Shown: in pieces, positions 42,041 to 50,101 of the stretch | Numbering within the stretch: position 1 is the stretch's first letter | Layout: every line of letters begins with the position of its first letter | Source: Porphyrobacter sp. | GTDB taxonomy: Bacteria; Pseudomonadota; Alphaproteobacteria; Sphingomonadales; Sphingomonadaceae | DNA length: 64,000 bases | Assembly: GCA_017744315.1 (NCBI GenBank) | Contig: JAGIBN010000001.1 | Span: forward strand, 248,001-312,000 | Reading direction: 5' to 3' | The notes under the pieces: generated by a model | Seen by the model: the letters and a program-made list of their open reading frames with translations, nothing else | The model's database searches: none | Told to the model about the DNA's origin: nothing | Translations under genes and position numbers: made by a program

Positions 42041-42074
42041 AAAGAGAAATGGGGCCAACCCGAAGGTTGACCCC
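42041..42074 (-). terminator. UUCG-capped intrinsic terminator, minus strand
   Basis: On the minus strand GGGGTCAACC-TTCG-GGTTGGCCCC pairs along all 10 bp (one G-U) and is followed by ATTTCTCTTT. The G-U pair becomes a C-A mismatch on the plus strand, so transcription runs on minus. It could end the structured RNA or the argG transcript. Confidence 0.8.
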
Positions 42075-42500
42075 ACTCTCACCGGCGTGTGGGCCCCGAA
42101 GGACACTTTACGCCTGGCGTCTTCAAAGCTGCCCATTAGGCAGCGTCTCCATCGCCCGGCGCTCGCGCCGGTGCCGGTTCCATCCGGGGGGCAGGTCATG
42201 TCCCGAAGGACTTGTCCAAAGCCATCCTTTGGTTCCGAGATCGGATCTTCGGACTGGACCTCAAGCGGTTCCGGCGTTGCCCGTGAGCATTGCTGAAACC
42301 TCGGCGCCAGGCCGGAACACCCGACCTTTCCGACTGCGATACCTTGCGGCTGAGTTGTCAGAGGCTTGGATTGGCCCGAAGGCTATCCTGCGTCCTGTCC
42401 CTCCACCGTGCGGCCCTCGCCGTCGCGTCGATCCAGTTGCTGTTCCCACCTTCCACTCGGGCCTTGCGGCCTTTGATCCGGTGGGGACTTTTCCCCGTTT
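42041..42500 (-). ncRNA. Candidate large structured RNA downstream of argG
   Basis: Reading the minus strand, hairpins follow one another: GGCC-GCAA-GGCC (42471-42460), a UUCG hairpin (42388-42368), CC-GCAA-GG (near 42345), CCAAAG/CTTTGG (42232-42216), GTCC-TTCG-GGAC (42211-42200), CCGGCGC/GCGCCGG (42171-42156), GCTGCC/GGCAGC (42144-42128), a GTGT-UUCG-ACAC helix extended by GGCG/CGCC, and the terminator. Repeated UUCG and GNRA caps appear only on this strand. The signatures of RNase P, tmRNA and SRP RNA are not found. The 5' end is unknown; the class is unknown. Confidence 0.5.
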
Positions 42501-42553
42501 CGATGATTGGAGGATGCGTCTGTTGACCGATTCGGGCAACAGCGCGACAGGCC

Positions 42554-42600
42554 AGTTATCCACTTTTGGCAGTTTTGCCAGTGGACAAGGGTGGATAACT
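42554..42600. repeat. Perfect inverted repeat with DnaA-box-like arms
   Basis: AGTTATCCAC (42554-42563) and GTGGATAACT (42591-42600) are perfect reverse complements and each contains TTATCCAC, 8 of 9 bases of a DnaA box. Between them TGGCA/TGCCA forms an inner palindrome. It lies 27 bases past the argG stop. Confidence 0.6.
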
Positions 42601-42626
42601 CAACGGCCCGTCGCGAAGTGTACGAT

Positions 42627-43844
42627 TTATCCGCGATCGCGCTGGGCGAGGAGCCTCAAACGCAGCGCATTGAGCTTGATGAAGCCCGCCGCGTCTTGCT
42701 GATCGTAGGCCCCAGCATCGTCCTCGAAGGTCACGTGGCGCTCGGAATAGAGGCTGTTCGGGCTCTTGCGGCCGACTACCTGGGCCAGGCCCTTGTAGAG
42801 CTTGAGCCGCACGGTCCCGCTGACCTTCTCCTGGCTGAGGTCGATGGCGGCCTGCAGCATCTCGCGCTCCGGAGCGAACCAGAAGCCGTTGTAGATGAGC
42901 TCGGCATACTTGGGCATGAGCTCGTCCTTGAGGTGCGCGGCACCGCGGTCGAGCGTGATGCTCTCGATACCGCGATGGGCGCGGGCATAGATCTCGCCGC
43001 CCGGGGTCTCGTACATGCCGCGGCTCTTCATGCCGACGAAGCGGTTCTCGACCAGGTCGAGGCGGCCGATGCCGTGCTTCTTGCCGAGATCGTTGAGCGC
43101 GGCGAGCAAGGTGGCCGGGCTCATCGCCTGGCCGTTGAGGGCGACCCCGTCACCGCGTTCGAAGTCGATCGTGATGTATTCGGGCTCGTTCGGCGCATCC
43201 TCAGGATTGTCGGTGCGGCTGAACACGTAGTCCGGCACTTCCTGCCACGGGTCTTCCAGCACCTTGCCCTCGGAAGAGGTGTGAAGGAGATTGGCGTCGG
43301 TCGAGAACGGGCTCTCGCCCCGCTTGTCTTTCGGAACCGGGATCTGATGCTGCTCGGCCCAGGCGATCAGGGCGGTGCGGCTGGTGAGGTCCCACTCGCG
43401 CCACGGTGCGATGACCTTAATGTTGGGATCGAGCGAATAGGCCGACAGCTCGAAGCGGACCTGGTCGTTACCTTTGCCGGTGGCGCCGTGGGCGACGGCG
43501 TCGGCACCGGTCTCGTGAGCGATCTCGACCAGGCGCTTGGAGATCAGCGGTCGGGCAATCGAGGTGCCGAGCAGGTAGTCGCCCTCGTACCGCGCGTTGG
43601 CGCGCATCATCGGGAACACGAAGTCGCGCACGAACTCTTCGCGCAGGTCATCGATATAGATGTGGTTGTCCGGAACGCCCATGAGGCGGGCCTTCGCACG
43701 TGCCGGCTCCAGTTCTTCACCCTGGCCGAGGTCGGCCGTGAAGGTAACGACCTCGCAGTTGTAGGTCACCTGCAGCCACTTGAGGATCACACTGGTGTCG
43801 AGGCCGCCGGAATAGGCCAGCACGACGCGCTTGATATCGGACAT
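42627..43844 (-). CDS. argG: Argininosuccinate synthase
   Basis: The enzyme condenses citrulline and aspartate with ATP in arginine biosynthesis. Start at [23 protein letters not shown] (405 aa) with the ATP-pyrophosphatase loop AYSGGLDTS; '[11 protein letters not shown]' and '[16 protein letters not shown]' are family hallmarks. The 32 residues added by the ORF track are not homologous. No other arg genes are adjacent. It is followed by the inverted repeat and structured RNA region. Confidence 0.96.
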   Translation of the reverse strand: MSDIKRVVLAYSGGLDTSVILKWLQVTYNCEVVTFTADLGQGEELEPARAKARLMGVPDNHIYIDDLREEFVRDFVFPMMRANARYEGDYLLGTSIARPLISKRLVEIAHETGADAVAHGATGKGNDQVRFELSAYSLDPNIKVIAPWREWDLTSRTALIAWAEQHQIPVPKDKRGESPFSTDANLLHTSSEGKVLEDPWQEVPDYVFSRTDNPEDAPNEPEYITIDFERGDGVALNGQAMSPATLLAALNDLGKKHGIGRLDLVENRFVGMKSRGMYETPGGEIYARAHRGIESITLDRGAAHLKDELMPKYAELIYNGFWFAPEREMLQAAIDLSQEKVSGTVRLKLYKGLAQVVGRKSPNSLYSERHVTFEDDAGAYDQQDAAGFIKLNALRLRLLAQRDRG

Positions 43845-43917
43845 TTCTTGCTCCGCCGGGGATTCGCCGGCGGCGGTTATCAGGCTCTTTCCCGTCCGGC
43901 AACTTGGCTCGGAGAGG

Positions 43918-44469
43918 TTAAACGATCGGCTTGGCGCCAAGCTGTGGGTTGAGCGTCCCGATATAGTTGAGCCAGGCCTTGGGTTTGCGAAGCATTTCCT
44001 TTGGATAGGCGACTTTCAACCCGCCGAGTTCGGCGATCCGCCCCACGAAATGAATGCAGTTCCGGGTGTCGAGATCGTAGAACTTACCCGGAGCATCGCG
44101 CCAGGCAGCGACCTCCTGTTTCATCCTGCGGTAGGTGGCGTCCGACACGACGATCGAGAAATGCGTGTTGGTGCTGCGGATGTACTTTTCTTTTTCGATG
44201 TAGATCATGTGCTCGACAGGACCGGCCAGGATCGAGGGGCCGACGCTCTTGGCCGAGAAGCCGAAGTTTTCGTGCACCGACTGTCCGGTGTCGTCGAGCT
44301 TCCCATCGAACACCACGAACGTGTGGGGATAGCGGCCGAACATCACCGAGCCGTTGAAGCTATGGAACGAGACCGTGACCGCGGCGAGCGCCTGGCCATG
44401 CCAAAGCGACAGGGCGATCAGGACGAGGGAAAGCCGAGCAACTACGCGGCGAATGGACGACCAGGGCAT
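43918..44469 (-). CDS. Secreted protein, possible permuted papain-like (NlpC/LRAT-type) fold
   Basis: The 183-residue protein has a signal peptide ([18 protein letters not shown]). A beta-rich start '[22 protein letters not shown]' is followed by '[32 protein letters not shown]' and '[20 protein letters not shown]'. A His early and an 'NCxxFV' Cys late is the order seen in circularly permuted papain-like amidases and acyltransferases, so an enzyme acting on peptidoglycan or lipid amides is possible. That is inference; no family is certain. Confidence 0.65.
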   Translation of the reverse strand: MPWSSIRRVVARLSLVLIALSLWHGQALAAVTVSFHSFNGSVMFGRYPHTFVVFDGKLDDTGQSVHENFGFSAKSVGPSILAGPVEHMIYIEKEKYIRSTNTHFSIVVSDATYRRMKQEVAAWRDAPGKFYDLDTRNCIHFVGRIAELGGLKVAYPKEMLRKPKAWLNYIGTLNPQLGAKPIV

Positions 44470-44558
44470 ACGATCCGCTTTAGCTGGAATGGGCTGGTCG
44501 CACTGCTAGCCGACGGGACCGGGCGCGACAACGGGGGGACTTGGCAGTTGTCCCGGTT

Positions 44559-45773
44559 TCATTGTGAAGGTTCGAGGCGGAGAACGGCGTTCTCCGGACC
44601 GTCGGTGAGTACGTAGATCAAACCATCGGGCCCTTGCGCGAAATCGCGGACTCGCTGGTGGATCTCGGTCAGCAGGGTTTCCCGGCGGAGTTCGCCGAAT
44701 TCCGGGCCAAACACGACGCGTTCGAGGCCGCCGGTGCCCGGTATCTCGCCGCGCCTTCCGCTCCCGACGAAGAGGTTACCCTTCCACTTGGGGAAGCGGT
44801 CTCCGTCGTAGATCATCAGTCCGGTGGGCGCGATCGACGGCAGCCACACCAAGAGCGGCTTCTCGATCCCCGCGGCGAGTGGGAGCTCTGCCAGGTGAGA
44901 ACCGTCGTACTGCCGGCCGTAGGTGTATTTGGGCCAGCCGTAGTTCGCGCCCGGGCGGATCAGGTTGACCTCGTCGCCGCCGTTTGGTCCGTGCTCGGCT
45001 GAGAAGACGGTGCCCGTAGCGGCGTCTACCATTAGGCCGTGCTGGTCGCGGTGGCCGTAGCTGTAGATTGCCGGATGAGCGCCCTCACGACCCACGAAAG
45101 GATTGTCCGGCGGTATTGACCCATCGTCATTGAGGCGCAGGACCTTGCCGTAGATGCTGCCCAAGTCTTGAGCGATCTCACCGAACGCGCCGCCGGTGGT
45201 CATGAACAGCTTGCCGTCCTTGGCGAAGGCTACCCGGGAGCCGAGCGCAGCAGAAGGTTCGCCGGTGAGCAGGGTTTCAACGTTTGAGACCTGACCATTC
45301 TCGAGTTTGGCCCGCATCAGGCTTAGCCGGGCGTAGCGATAGATGCTGGTATCGCTTGCTGGTTTTGGCGCCGGGTCATTGTACGTGAAATAGATCAGGT
45401 GGTTGCGGGCAAAGTCTGGGTGGAGCGCGATGTCCTGCACACCCACACTGAAGGCCGGTTCCCCCGTCGGGACCGGGAATCCGGCGACGGGCTGGGGATC
45501 GAGTTGAGCGCCGGGCTTGGTGGCCTGATGCAAGGTCCTGAGCCCCATGCCACGTTCGACAATCAGCAGGTCGCCGTCCGGGAGGAACTCGATGGCAAAG
45601 GGCCTCGCGAAGCCCTTGGCGAGCACTGTTGCCTTGATGCCGTGCTGTTCGGCGGTATCGAAGACGTAAGGTTCGCTGCGAAGCGTGACCGGAGCGATAC
45701 CGATGTCGCTTTCCTGGGCAAACCCCGCTGCCGATATCAGCAGCATGGAGCCGGCGATCCATTTCTTCATCAT
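44559..45773 (-). CDS. Secreted PQQ-dependent aldose sugar dehydrogenase-like protein
   Basis: The 404-residue protein starts with a signal peptide (MKKWIAGSMLLISAAGFAQ) and forms a six-bladed propeller of the soluble GDH-B/YliI type. It has 'ARPFAIEFLPDGDLLIVERG', 'VQDIALHPDFARNHLIYFTYND', 'GHRDQHGLMVD' and 'EHGPNGGDEVNLIRPGANYGWPKYTYG'. These enzymes oxidise sugars in the periplasm with PQQ. PQQ synthesis genes are not in the window. The His and Arg of the active site appear conserved. Confidence 0.9.
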   Translation of the reverse strand: MMKKWIAGSMLLISAAGFAQESDIGIAPVTLRSEPYVFDTAEQHGIKATVLAKGFARPFAIEFLPDGDLLIVERGMGLRTLHQATKPGAQLDPQPVAGFPVPTGEPAFSVGVQDIALHPDFARNHLIYFTYNDPAPKPASDTSIYRYARLSLMRAKLENGQVSNVETLLTGEPSAALGSRVAFAKDGKLFMTTGGAFGEIAQDLGSIYGKVLRLNDDGSIPPDNPFVGREGAHPAIYSYGHRDQHGLMVDAATGTVFSAEHGPNGGDEVNLIRPGANYGWPKYTYGRQYDGSHLAELPLAAGIEKPLLVWLPSIAPTGLMIYDGDRFPKWKGNLFVGSGRRGEIPGTGGLERVVFGPEFGELRRETLLTEIHQRVRDFAQGPDGLIYVLTDGPENAVLRLEPSQ

Positions 45774-45799
45774 CGCCGGCCCCCCATTCTGTTGATTGT

Positions 45800-47080
45800 T
45801 TACTCGGCCGCCTGCGACAGGTGCCAGGCCGGCGGTTCTTCGCTTTCGCGCAGCCGCTCGCTTTCCTCGTACATGTAGTCACGCGTCATCGGGATGGCCG
45901 CGCGATCCTTCACGTAGATCATCTGCCAGTTGACCAACCGTCCATGGCGGAAGCTCTGCTCGGCACCGGCGAGGTAGAACTGCCACATGCGATAGAACAC
46001 CTCGTCATACATATCGACGATCTCGTCCTTGTGCATGACGGTGCGGTTGTACCACTCCTCCAGCGTGTGGCTGTAGTGGAAGCGCATCCCCTCCACGTCC
46101 ATGATCTGCCAGCCGGCCTTCTCGCTTTCCTTCACAAGTTCGGACAACGACGGGATATAGCCGCCCGGGAAGATGTACTTGCGCGTCCAGGCGTCAGTGA
46201 AGCCCGGAGGACCCGCGCGGCCGCAGCAGTGCGAGAACATCACCCCATCGGGCTTGAGCAGCCGGTGGGTATGCTCGAAAAACTGAGGATAGTGCGGAGT
46301 GCCGACGTGTTCGAGCAGACCGACCGAGCTGATCCGGTCGAATTCGCCCTGGACATCGCGATAGTCCATCAGCGCGAACTTCACCTTGTCCTCGACGCCG
46401 GCTTCCTTGGCGCGTTCCTGACAGAAGGCGATCTGGTCGGGCGCCAGCGCCACGCCGAGCACTTCGCAATCGTAGTGGCGGTTGAGATAGAGAGCGAGAC
46501 CGCCCCAGCCACAGCCGATGTCGAGCACCTTCATGCCCGGCTTGATGTTCATCTTGGCGGCGATGTGCGCCTTCTTGTCCAGCTGCGCTTTCTCGAGGCT
46601 GTTGTTGAGGTCGCGGTGATAGCCCATCGTGTACTGGCGGTCCTCGTCGAGGAACAGTTCGTACAGGCGGCGGGTGAGGTTGTAGGTGTGTTCGGCATTC
46701 TTGCGCGCTTTGCCGCGCAGATTGACGCTGTCGATCTTGGCCAGCGTCCGCTGTACCGCCTTACGGAACGGGCCCTTGGCGCCGAGGGTGGTGTGGCTCT
46801 TCACCTTGGCGTTCATCGCCACGTAGAGGACCATGTCGCGGATGTCGTAGGGCTCATCGACGACGAGCCAGCCCCACATGTAGGCTTCGCCAGCGCCGAC
46901 TGCGGGATAGCGAGCGATGTGGTTGGCGGCCTTCTTGGTGGTCAGCCTGATATGCATCGGGCTGCCGTGTTCCATTCCTTCCGGTCCGGGCCCGTATTCG
47001 TATACCTTGCCATCATAGTCCGTGATGACCAGTCGGCCCGTTTTGATGATCTTGGTAAGGAACTTATCCAACAGCCACAT
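45800..47080 (-). CDS. cfa: Cyclopropane-fatty-acyl-phospholipid synthase family (copy 1)
   Basis: SAM-dependent methyltransferase that modifies unsaturated fatty-acyl chains of membrane lipids. It has 426 residues with an N-terminal lipid-binding domain ('KVYEYGPGPEGMEHG') and the methyltransferase motif VLDIGCGWGGLALYL. 'SVGLLEHVGTPHYPQFFEHTHRLLKPDG' and 'YIFPGGYIPSLSEL' are also present, all typical of CFA synthases. It starts divergent from the DUF1801 gene. A second, shorter-known copy ends the window at 62987; the two share the arrangement 'SLEKAQLDKKAHIA'. Confidence 0.92.
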   Translation of the reverse strand: MWLLDKFLTKIIKTGRLVITDYDGKVYEYGPGPEGMEHGSPMHIRLTTKKAANHIARYPAVGAGEAYMWGWLVVDEPYDIRDMVLYVAMNAKVKSHTTLGAKGPFRKAVQRTLAKIDSVNLRGKARKNAEHTYNLTRRLYELFLDEDRQYTMGYHRDLNNSLEKAQLDKKAHIAAKMNIKPGMKVLDIGCGWGGLALYLNRHYDCEVLGVALAPDQIAFCQERAKEAGVEDKVKFALMDYRDVQGEFDRISSVGLLEHVGTPHYPQFFEHTHRLLKPDGVMFSHCCGRAGPPGFTDAWTRKYIFPGGYIPSLSELVKESEKAGWQIMDVEGMRFHYSHTLEEWYNRTVMHKDEIVDMYDEVFYRMWQFYLAGAEQSFRHGRLVNWQMIYVKDRAAIPMTRDYMYEESERLRESEEPPAWHLSQAAE

Positions 47081-47161
47081 TCTGCAGCACTCCCCTCAGT
47101 CCTTTTGAGCAGTAGAACCGCGGCTTTGCAGCCTGTCAATCGTGGGTTATCCTCTCTCCCC

Positions 47162-47599
47162 ATGGCCGAAGCGAAGACCAAGCCCACGCAAGTCCGCGTC
47201 TCGGACTTCATTGCCGCCGTCGAACCCGCGAGCAAACGCGAGGATGCGCCGGTGCTGGACGCGCTGTTCCGCAAGGTGACGGGCGTCGAACCCGAGATGT
47301 GGGGTCCGACCATCGTCGGCTACGGCGAGTACCACACCGTCTACGACAGCGGCCGCAAGGTTCGTTGCTGCCGGGCGGGCTTTTCGCCGCGCAAAGCCAA
47401 GCATTCGCTCTATCTGCTTCCCTGCGATGACGACGGGTCGAAGGCGGATTTCGAAGCCTTGCTCGCCCGGCTGGGTAAACATTCGCTGGGGCAGGGCGGC
47501 TGCCTTTACGTGAACAAAGTGGCGGACATCGATCTGGGCGTGCTCGAAGAGATGATTGCGCTTGCCTGGAAGAACTCGTTCGCGCGCTATCCGGACTGA
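47162..47599 (+). CDS. DUF1801-type protein
   Basis: The 145-residue cytosolic protein matches the DUF1801/YdhG pattern: 'VSDFIAAVEPASKREDAPVLDALFRKVTGVEPEMWGPTIVGYGEYHTVYDSGR' and 'CRAGFSPRKAKHSLYL'. The family is structurally compact and of unknown biochemical role. I begin at the ATG of MAEAKTKPTQVRVSD; the much longer ORF in the track is antisense to the CFA gene. It is divergent from cfa and convergent with the molybdopterin gene. Confidence 0.85.
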   Translation: MAEAKTKPTQVRVSDFIAAVEPASKREDAPVLDALFRKVTGVEPEMWGPTIVGYGEYHTVYDSGRKVRCCRAGFSPRKAKHSLYLLPCDDDGSKADFEALLARLGKHSLGQGGCLYVNKVADIDLGVLEEMIALAWKNSFARYPD

Positions 47600-47645
47600 G
47601 AGATCGCACTAAAGATGTGCGAATCCAACATCTTGCCGACGATTT

Positions 47646-47668
47646 GAAAGAGCGTTCCTGCTCCTTTC
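47646..47668. terminator. Bidirectional terminator between convergent genes
   Basis: GAAAG-AGC and GCT-c-CTTTC form an imperfect stem between the ends of the DUF1801 and oxidoreductase genes, so it may stop both transcripts. A copy of the GTAGGAAAGTG motif lies 14 bases further on. Confidence 0.45.
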
Positions 47669-47713
47669 AGATCACCTGTCTGTAGGAAAGTGGTTATTCC
47701 GCGAGCGGCTTGT

Positions 47714-48451
47714 CTAAACCCCCGCGTACCACTGGTAGCCCTTGTCTTCCCAGTAACCGCCGCCGCCCTGGCCGATGCCCTCCAGGGTATCGACCGCCTC
47801 GATCGCGGTCAGGTATTTAGCGTGCTTGTACCCAAGCTGTCGCTCGAGCCGCATTCGTAGCGGAGCGCCATTGGCGACCGGCAGCGGTTCTCCGTTCAGC
47901 TGGTGAGCGACGATGGTCTGCGGATGCATCGCATCGTTCAAGTCGCAGCTTTCGTAATACGGGGTCTCTCCGAAGCTGTCGGCGCAGCGGAAGACGATGT
48001 AGCGCGCTTCCGGCTTGACCCCGGCCTGTTCGAGAATGGCCGAGAGCTGAGGTCCGGTCCACTGGCCGATGGCGCTCCAGCCTTCGACACAGTCGTGACG
48101 GGTGATCTGCGTGCGTTGGGGCAGGGCGCGGACATCGTCGAGCGAGAGACTGAGCGGCCGTTCGACCAACCCGCCTACATTCAGGCGCCAGTCGGCGAAC
48201 CCGGCCGCGAGATGAGCGCGGTAATCGTCACTGTCGACTTCGGTATTGCCGTTGCCGCGGAACGAGGGGGAAATATCGGCGAGCGTGTATTCCCGCGCCA
48301 GCGCCTGTCCACCGCCAAGCATCCGCTGCGCGCCTTTGTGCAGCTTCTCGGCGCTGTCGACGAGGCCGCTGAAGGTCTCGCTCTTGCTGATCTTGGTACA
48401 GCCCGCGGTGATGAACGCAGCGAGGCCGACAAGGACGTTACGCCGTTCCAT
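47714..48451 (-). CDS. MsrP/YedY-like molybdopterin oxidoreductase, Tat-lipoprotein type
   Basis: The 245-residue protein belongs to the sulfite-oxidase-fold molybdopterin family. The Mo ligand is Cys121 in 'RHDCVEGWSAIGQWTG', and 'GGLVERPLSLSLDDVRALPQ' is also typical. The N-terminus MERRNVLVGLAAFITAGC combines a twin Arg with a lipobox (TAGC), suggesting a Tat-exported lipoprotein. It overlaps the cytochrome b gene upstream by 14 bases, like MsrP with MsrQ. The methionine sulfoxide role is only inferred. Confidence 0.85.
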   Translation of the reverse strand: MERRNVLVGLAAFITAGCTKISKSETFSGLVDSAEKLHKGAQRMLGGGQALAREYTLADISPSFRGNGNTEVDSDDYRAHLAAGFADWRLNVGGLVERPLSLSLDDVRALPQRTQITRHDCVEGWSAIGQWTGPQLSAILEQAGVKPEARYIVFRCADSFGETPYYESCDLNDAMHPQTIVAHQLNGEPLPVANGAPLRMRLERQLGYKHAKYLTAIEAVDTLEGIGQGGGGYWEDKGYQWYAGV

Positions 48452-49124
48452 CGGCGGTCCCTCCGGTGATCATCTCGCCCACGTTTTTCAGGGGCTTGTT
48501 GAGCAGAACCAGTATCACATGCACGATGAAGAATCCGAACAGTGTCCAGGCGATGATGAAGTGGATCGAACGCGCGCTTTGTCGCCCGCCGAAGATCTCG
48601 CTGAGGAACGACCATGCTGCGTCCATGCCGGGGCTCATCGCCATGCCCGTCAGGATCATTAGCGGCAGCAGGATGAACACGACCAATCCGTAAGCCAGCT
48701 TCTGCAGGAAATTGTACTTCGCGCCGGCGTGGTCGAACTTGAGCCGGAGGTGGGCCCGCACATCGGCCCAGATCGCGCTCGGGCGCCAGTCCTTGCGCCG
48801 GGTCACGATGTCGCGCCGGAAATGGCCGTTGAGCATGCCGACGATCAGGAACAGCAGCAGCGAGACCGAGAAGATCCACGCGAACAGCACGTGCCAGTCG
48901 CGAGCGACGGCAAGGCTGTAGTAATCCGGGATCGTAGCCCAGCCGGGGAATTTCGGCGGGTGCAGCCAGGCATCCTTGGGCGAGAAGCCCCATTCGCCCC
49001 AGTATAGGTGGCGGTGGGCGTTCGAGATGTTGAGCCCGGACATGAACAGCACCGCGAGGCTGAGCGCGTTGATCCAGTGCCAGATGCGGGTGCTGAGCTG
49101 ATGCCGCTTTCTTGGGCGTGTCAT
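48438..49124 (-). CDS. Cytochrome b561/b6-type membrane subunit
   Basis: The 228-residue protein has four main membrane helices with haem-ligand candidates: 'TRIWHWINALSLAVLFMSGL', 'ARDWHVLFAWIFSVSLLLFLIVG', and 'IHFIIAWTLFGFFIVHVILVLL'. It probably passes quinol electrons to the periplasmic molybdopterin enzyme encoded next. Its ATG overlaps the stop of the SDR gene (ATGA), and its end overlaps the oxidoreductase start, so the three are translated together. Confidence 0.88.
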   Translation of the reverse strand: MTRPRKRHQLSTRIWHWINALSLAVLFMSGLNISNAHRHLYWGEWGFSPKDAWLHPPKFPGWATIPDYYSLAVARDWHVLFAWIFSVSLLLFLIVGMLNGHFRRDIVTRRKDWRPSAIWADVRAHLRLKFDHAGAKYNFLQKLAYGLVVFILLPLMILTGMAMSPGMDAAWSFLSEIFGGRQSARSIHFIIAWTLFGFFIVHVILVLLNKPLKNVGEMITGGTADGTA

Positions 49125-49885
49125 CGGGCAGAATCCTCCTTTCCGGCCAGATACATCACGTCGCGCGGTTGGGCGAGGAGGTGTTGGCCGGAATCGACGA
49201 ACAGCGTTTGCCCGCTCTGAAGGGGGCCCGTGGCGAGAAAGAAAGTGGCCTCCGCCACCTCGCCTGCGCCGGTACGACGGCCGAGCAGGTTGAGGCGGTG
49301 CGTCACCTCAGCTTGCCCCTCCGACTGTTCGTGGCTGGCGAGGATGGCGCCCGGAGCTAGGCCGTAGATCCGGTCGGCGGGATCGGCTGCCATGGAGAGC
49401 ATCGGAACCGTCGCGGCGAGGGCGTGCTTGCTCAGGGTGTAGCTGAAGAAGTCCGGGTTGGGATTGGCGAGCTTCTGATCGGTCAACTGGATTACCCGGC
49501 GCCCCCCTTCCGAGCGGGCCTGGCGCAAGTAGGCCTGGCTCATCATCGCGGGGGTGACGGCGTTGACCTGCATCGCTTCCCAACTGATCCCGACGTCGAG
49601 CGCCGTGGCATCGTCGGGCCGGAATACCGAGGCGGAGTTCACCAGCGCCCGCCAGTCCTCCAGGCGGCCGGCGAGATCCTCGATCATGGCGAGGGCCGCG
49701 TCTCCGTCGGCGAGATTGCAGCGGACGACTTCGGCGCTGGGCAGTTCATCGGCGAGAGCCTGTGCCTCGGCGTAGGACCGGCAGCAGTGGATCACGACGT
49801 GCCACCCGGCATCCCCGAAGCGACGCGAAATGGCGGCCCCGATGCGCCGGGCGCCGCCGGTTACGAGAACTGCGGGGCGGCTCAA
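49121..49885 (-). CDS. SDR-family oxidoreductase (pteridine-reductase-like)
   Basis: The 254-residue protein has the Rossmann motif TGGARRIGAAISRRFGDAGW, 'LVNSASVF', and the catalytic 'FFSYTLSKHAL' (Tyr-x3-Lys). The double-Arg GGARRIG and the missing canonical SYxxxK serine pattern recall FolM/pteridine reductases. The start is TTG (no ATG fits; a stop lies four codons upstream). It leads the SDR/cytochrome b/molybdopterin operon. A link of pterin reduction with the molybdopterin enzyme is attractive but unproven. Confidence 0.85.
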   Translation of the reverse strand: MSRPAVLVTGGARRIGAAISRRFGDAGWHVVIHCCRSYAEAQALADELPSAEVVRCNLADGDAALAMIEDLAGRLEDWRALVNSASVFRPDDATALDVGISWEAMQVNAVTPAMMSQAYLRQARSEGGRRVIQLTDQKLANPNPDFFSYTLSKHALAATVPMLSMAADPADRIYGLAPGAILASHEQSEGQAEVTHRLNLLGRRTGAGEVAEATFFLATGPLQSGQTLFVDSGQHLLAQPRDVMYLAGKEDSAR

Positions 49886-50101
49886 CGGGCAGGCCTAGGG
49901 GCAGAGGGGGTGACGGGGTGACACTGTTGTGGCGTTTGTTGAAACCCGAAAAGTGTCACCTTGGAGCGGGTATCGGATATACGCCGTAAATCGCTGTTTT
50001 TATAACAAAAAGAATCCGTCCGAAATCGCATCCGAGCAATCAAGCACATTGCGTGTGAGTAGGAAAGTGTTCCGTCAAATGCTCGCCATAAATCCTCACC
50101 G
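49886..50101. repeat. Intergenic repeat block between SDR and MerR genes
   Basis: Features seen: GGTGACACT (49917) and AGTGTCACC (49952) form a perfect 9-bp inverted repeat. The sequence GGGGGTGACGGGGTGACAC matches in reverse a 19-mer in the HTH gene end near 40690. GTAGGAAAGTGTT near 50055 matches in reverse 39468. The order of the two end motifs equals that around the HTH gene. The middle is AT-rich with no gene. No promoter is evident. Confidence 0.55.

Larger units (their letters stand above)
41784..42626 (-). other. 843-base gap between argG and rlpA
   Basis: No credible protein gene is seen; the ORFs 41623-42702 (+) and 41900-42199, 42261-42563 (-) lack start signals and protein-like character. 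The interval holds the rlpA upstream region (41784-42000), an intrinsic terminator (42041-42074), a densely structured stretch (to about 42500) and a large inverted repeat (42554-42600), each listed separately. Confidence 0.6.

Noticed and set aside
42041-42500. Assigning the structured region to RNase P RNA, tmRNA, 6S or SRP RNA
   Set aside because: The diagnostic sequences (GAGGAAAGTCC, an ANDN-type tag codon run, GGTCAGGTCCGGAAGGAAGC) are not present, and 6S or SRP RNA would be a single long hairpin.
41623-42702. 359-aa plus-strand ORF over rlpA, the gap and the argG end
   Set aside because: It is antisense to rlpA and argG, Ser/Pro/Arg-rich, with no ribosome site or domain; the gap instead shows RNA-like hairpins on the minus strand.
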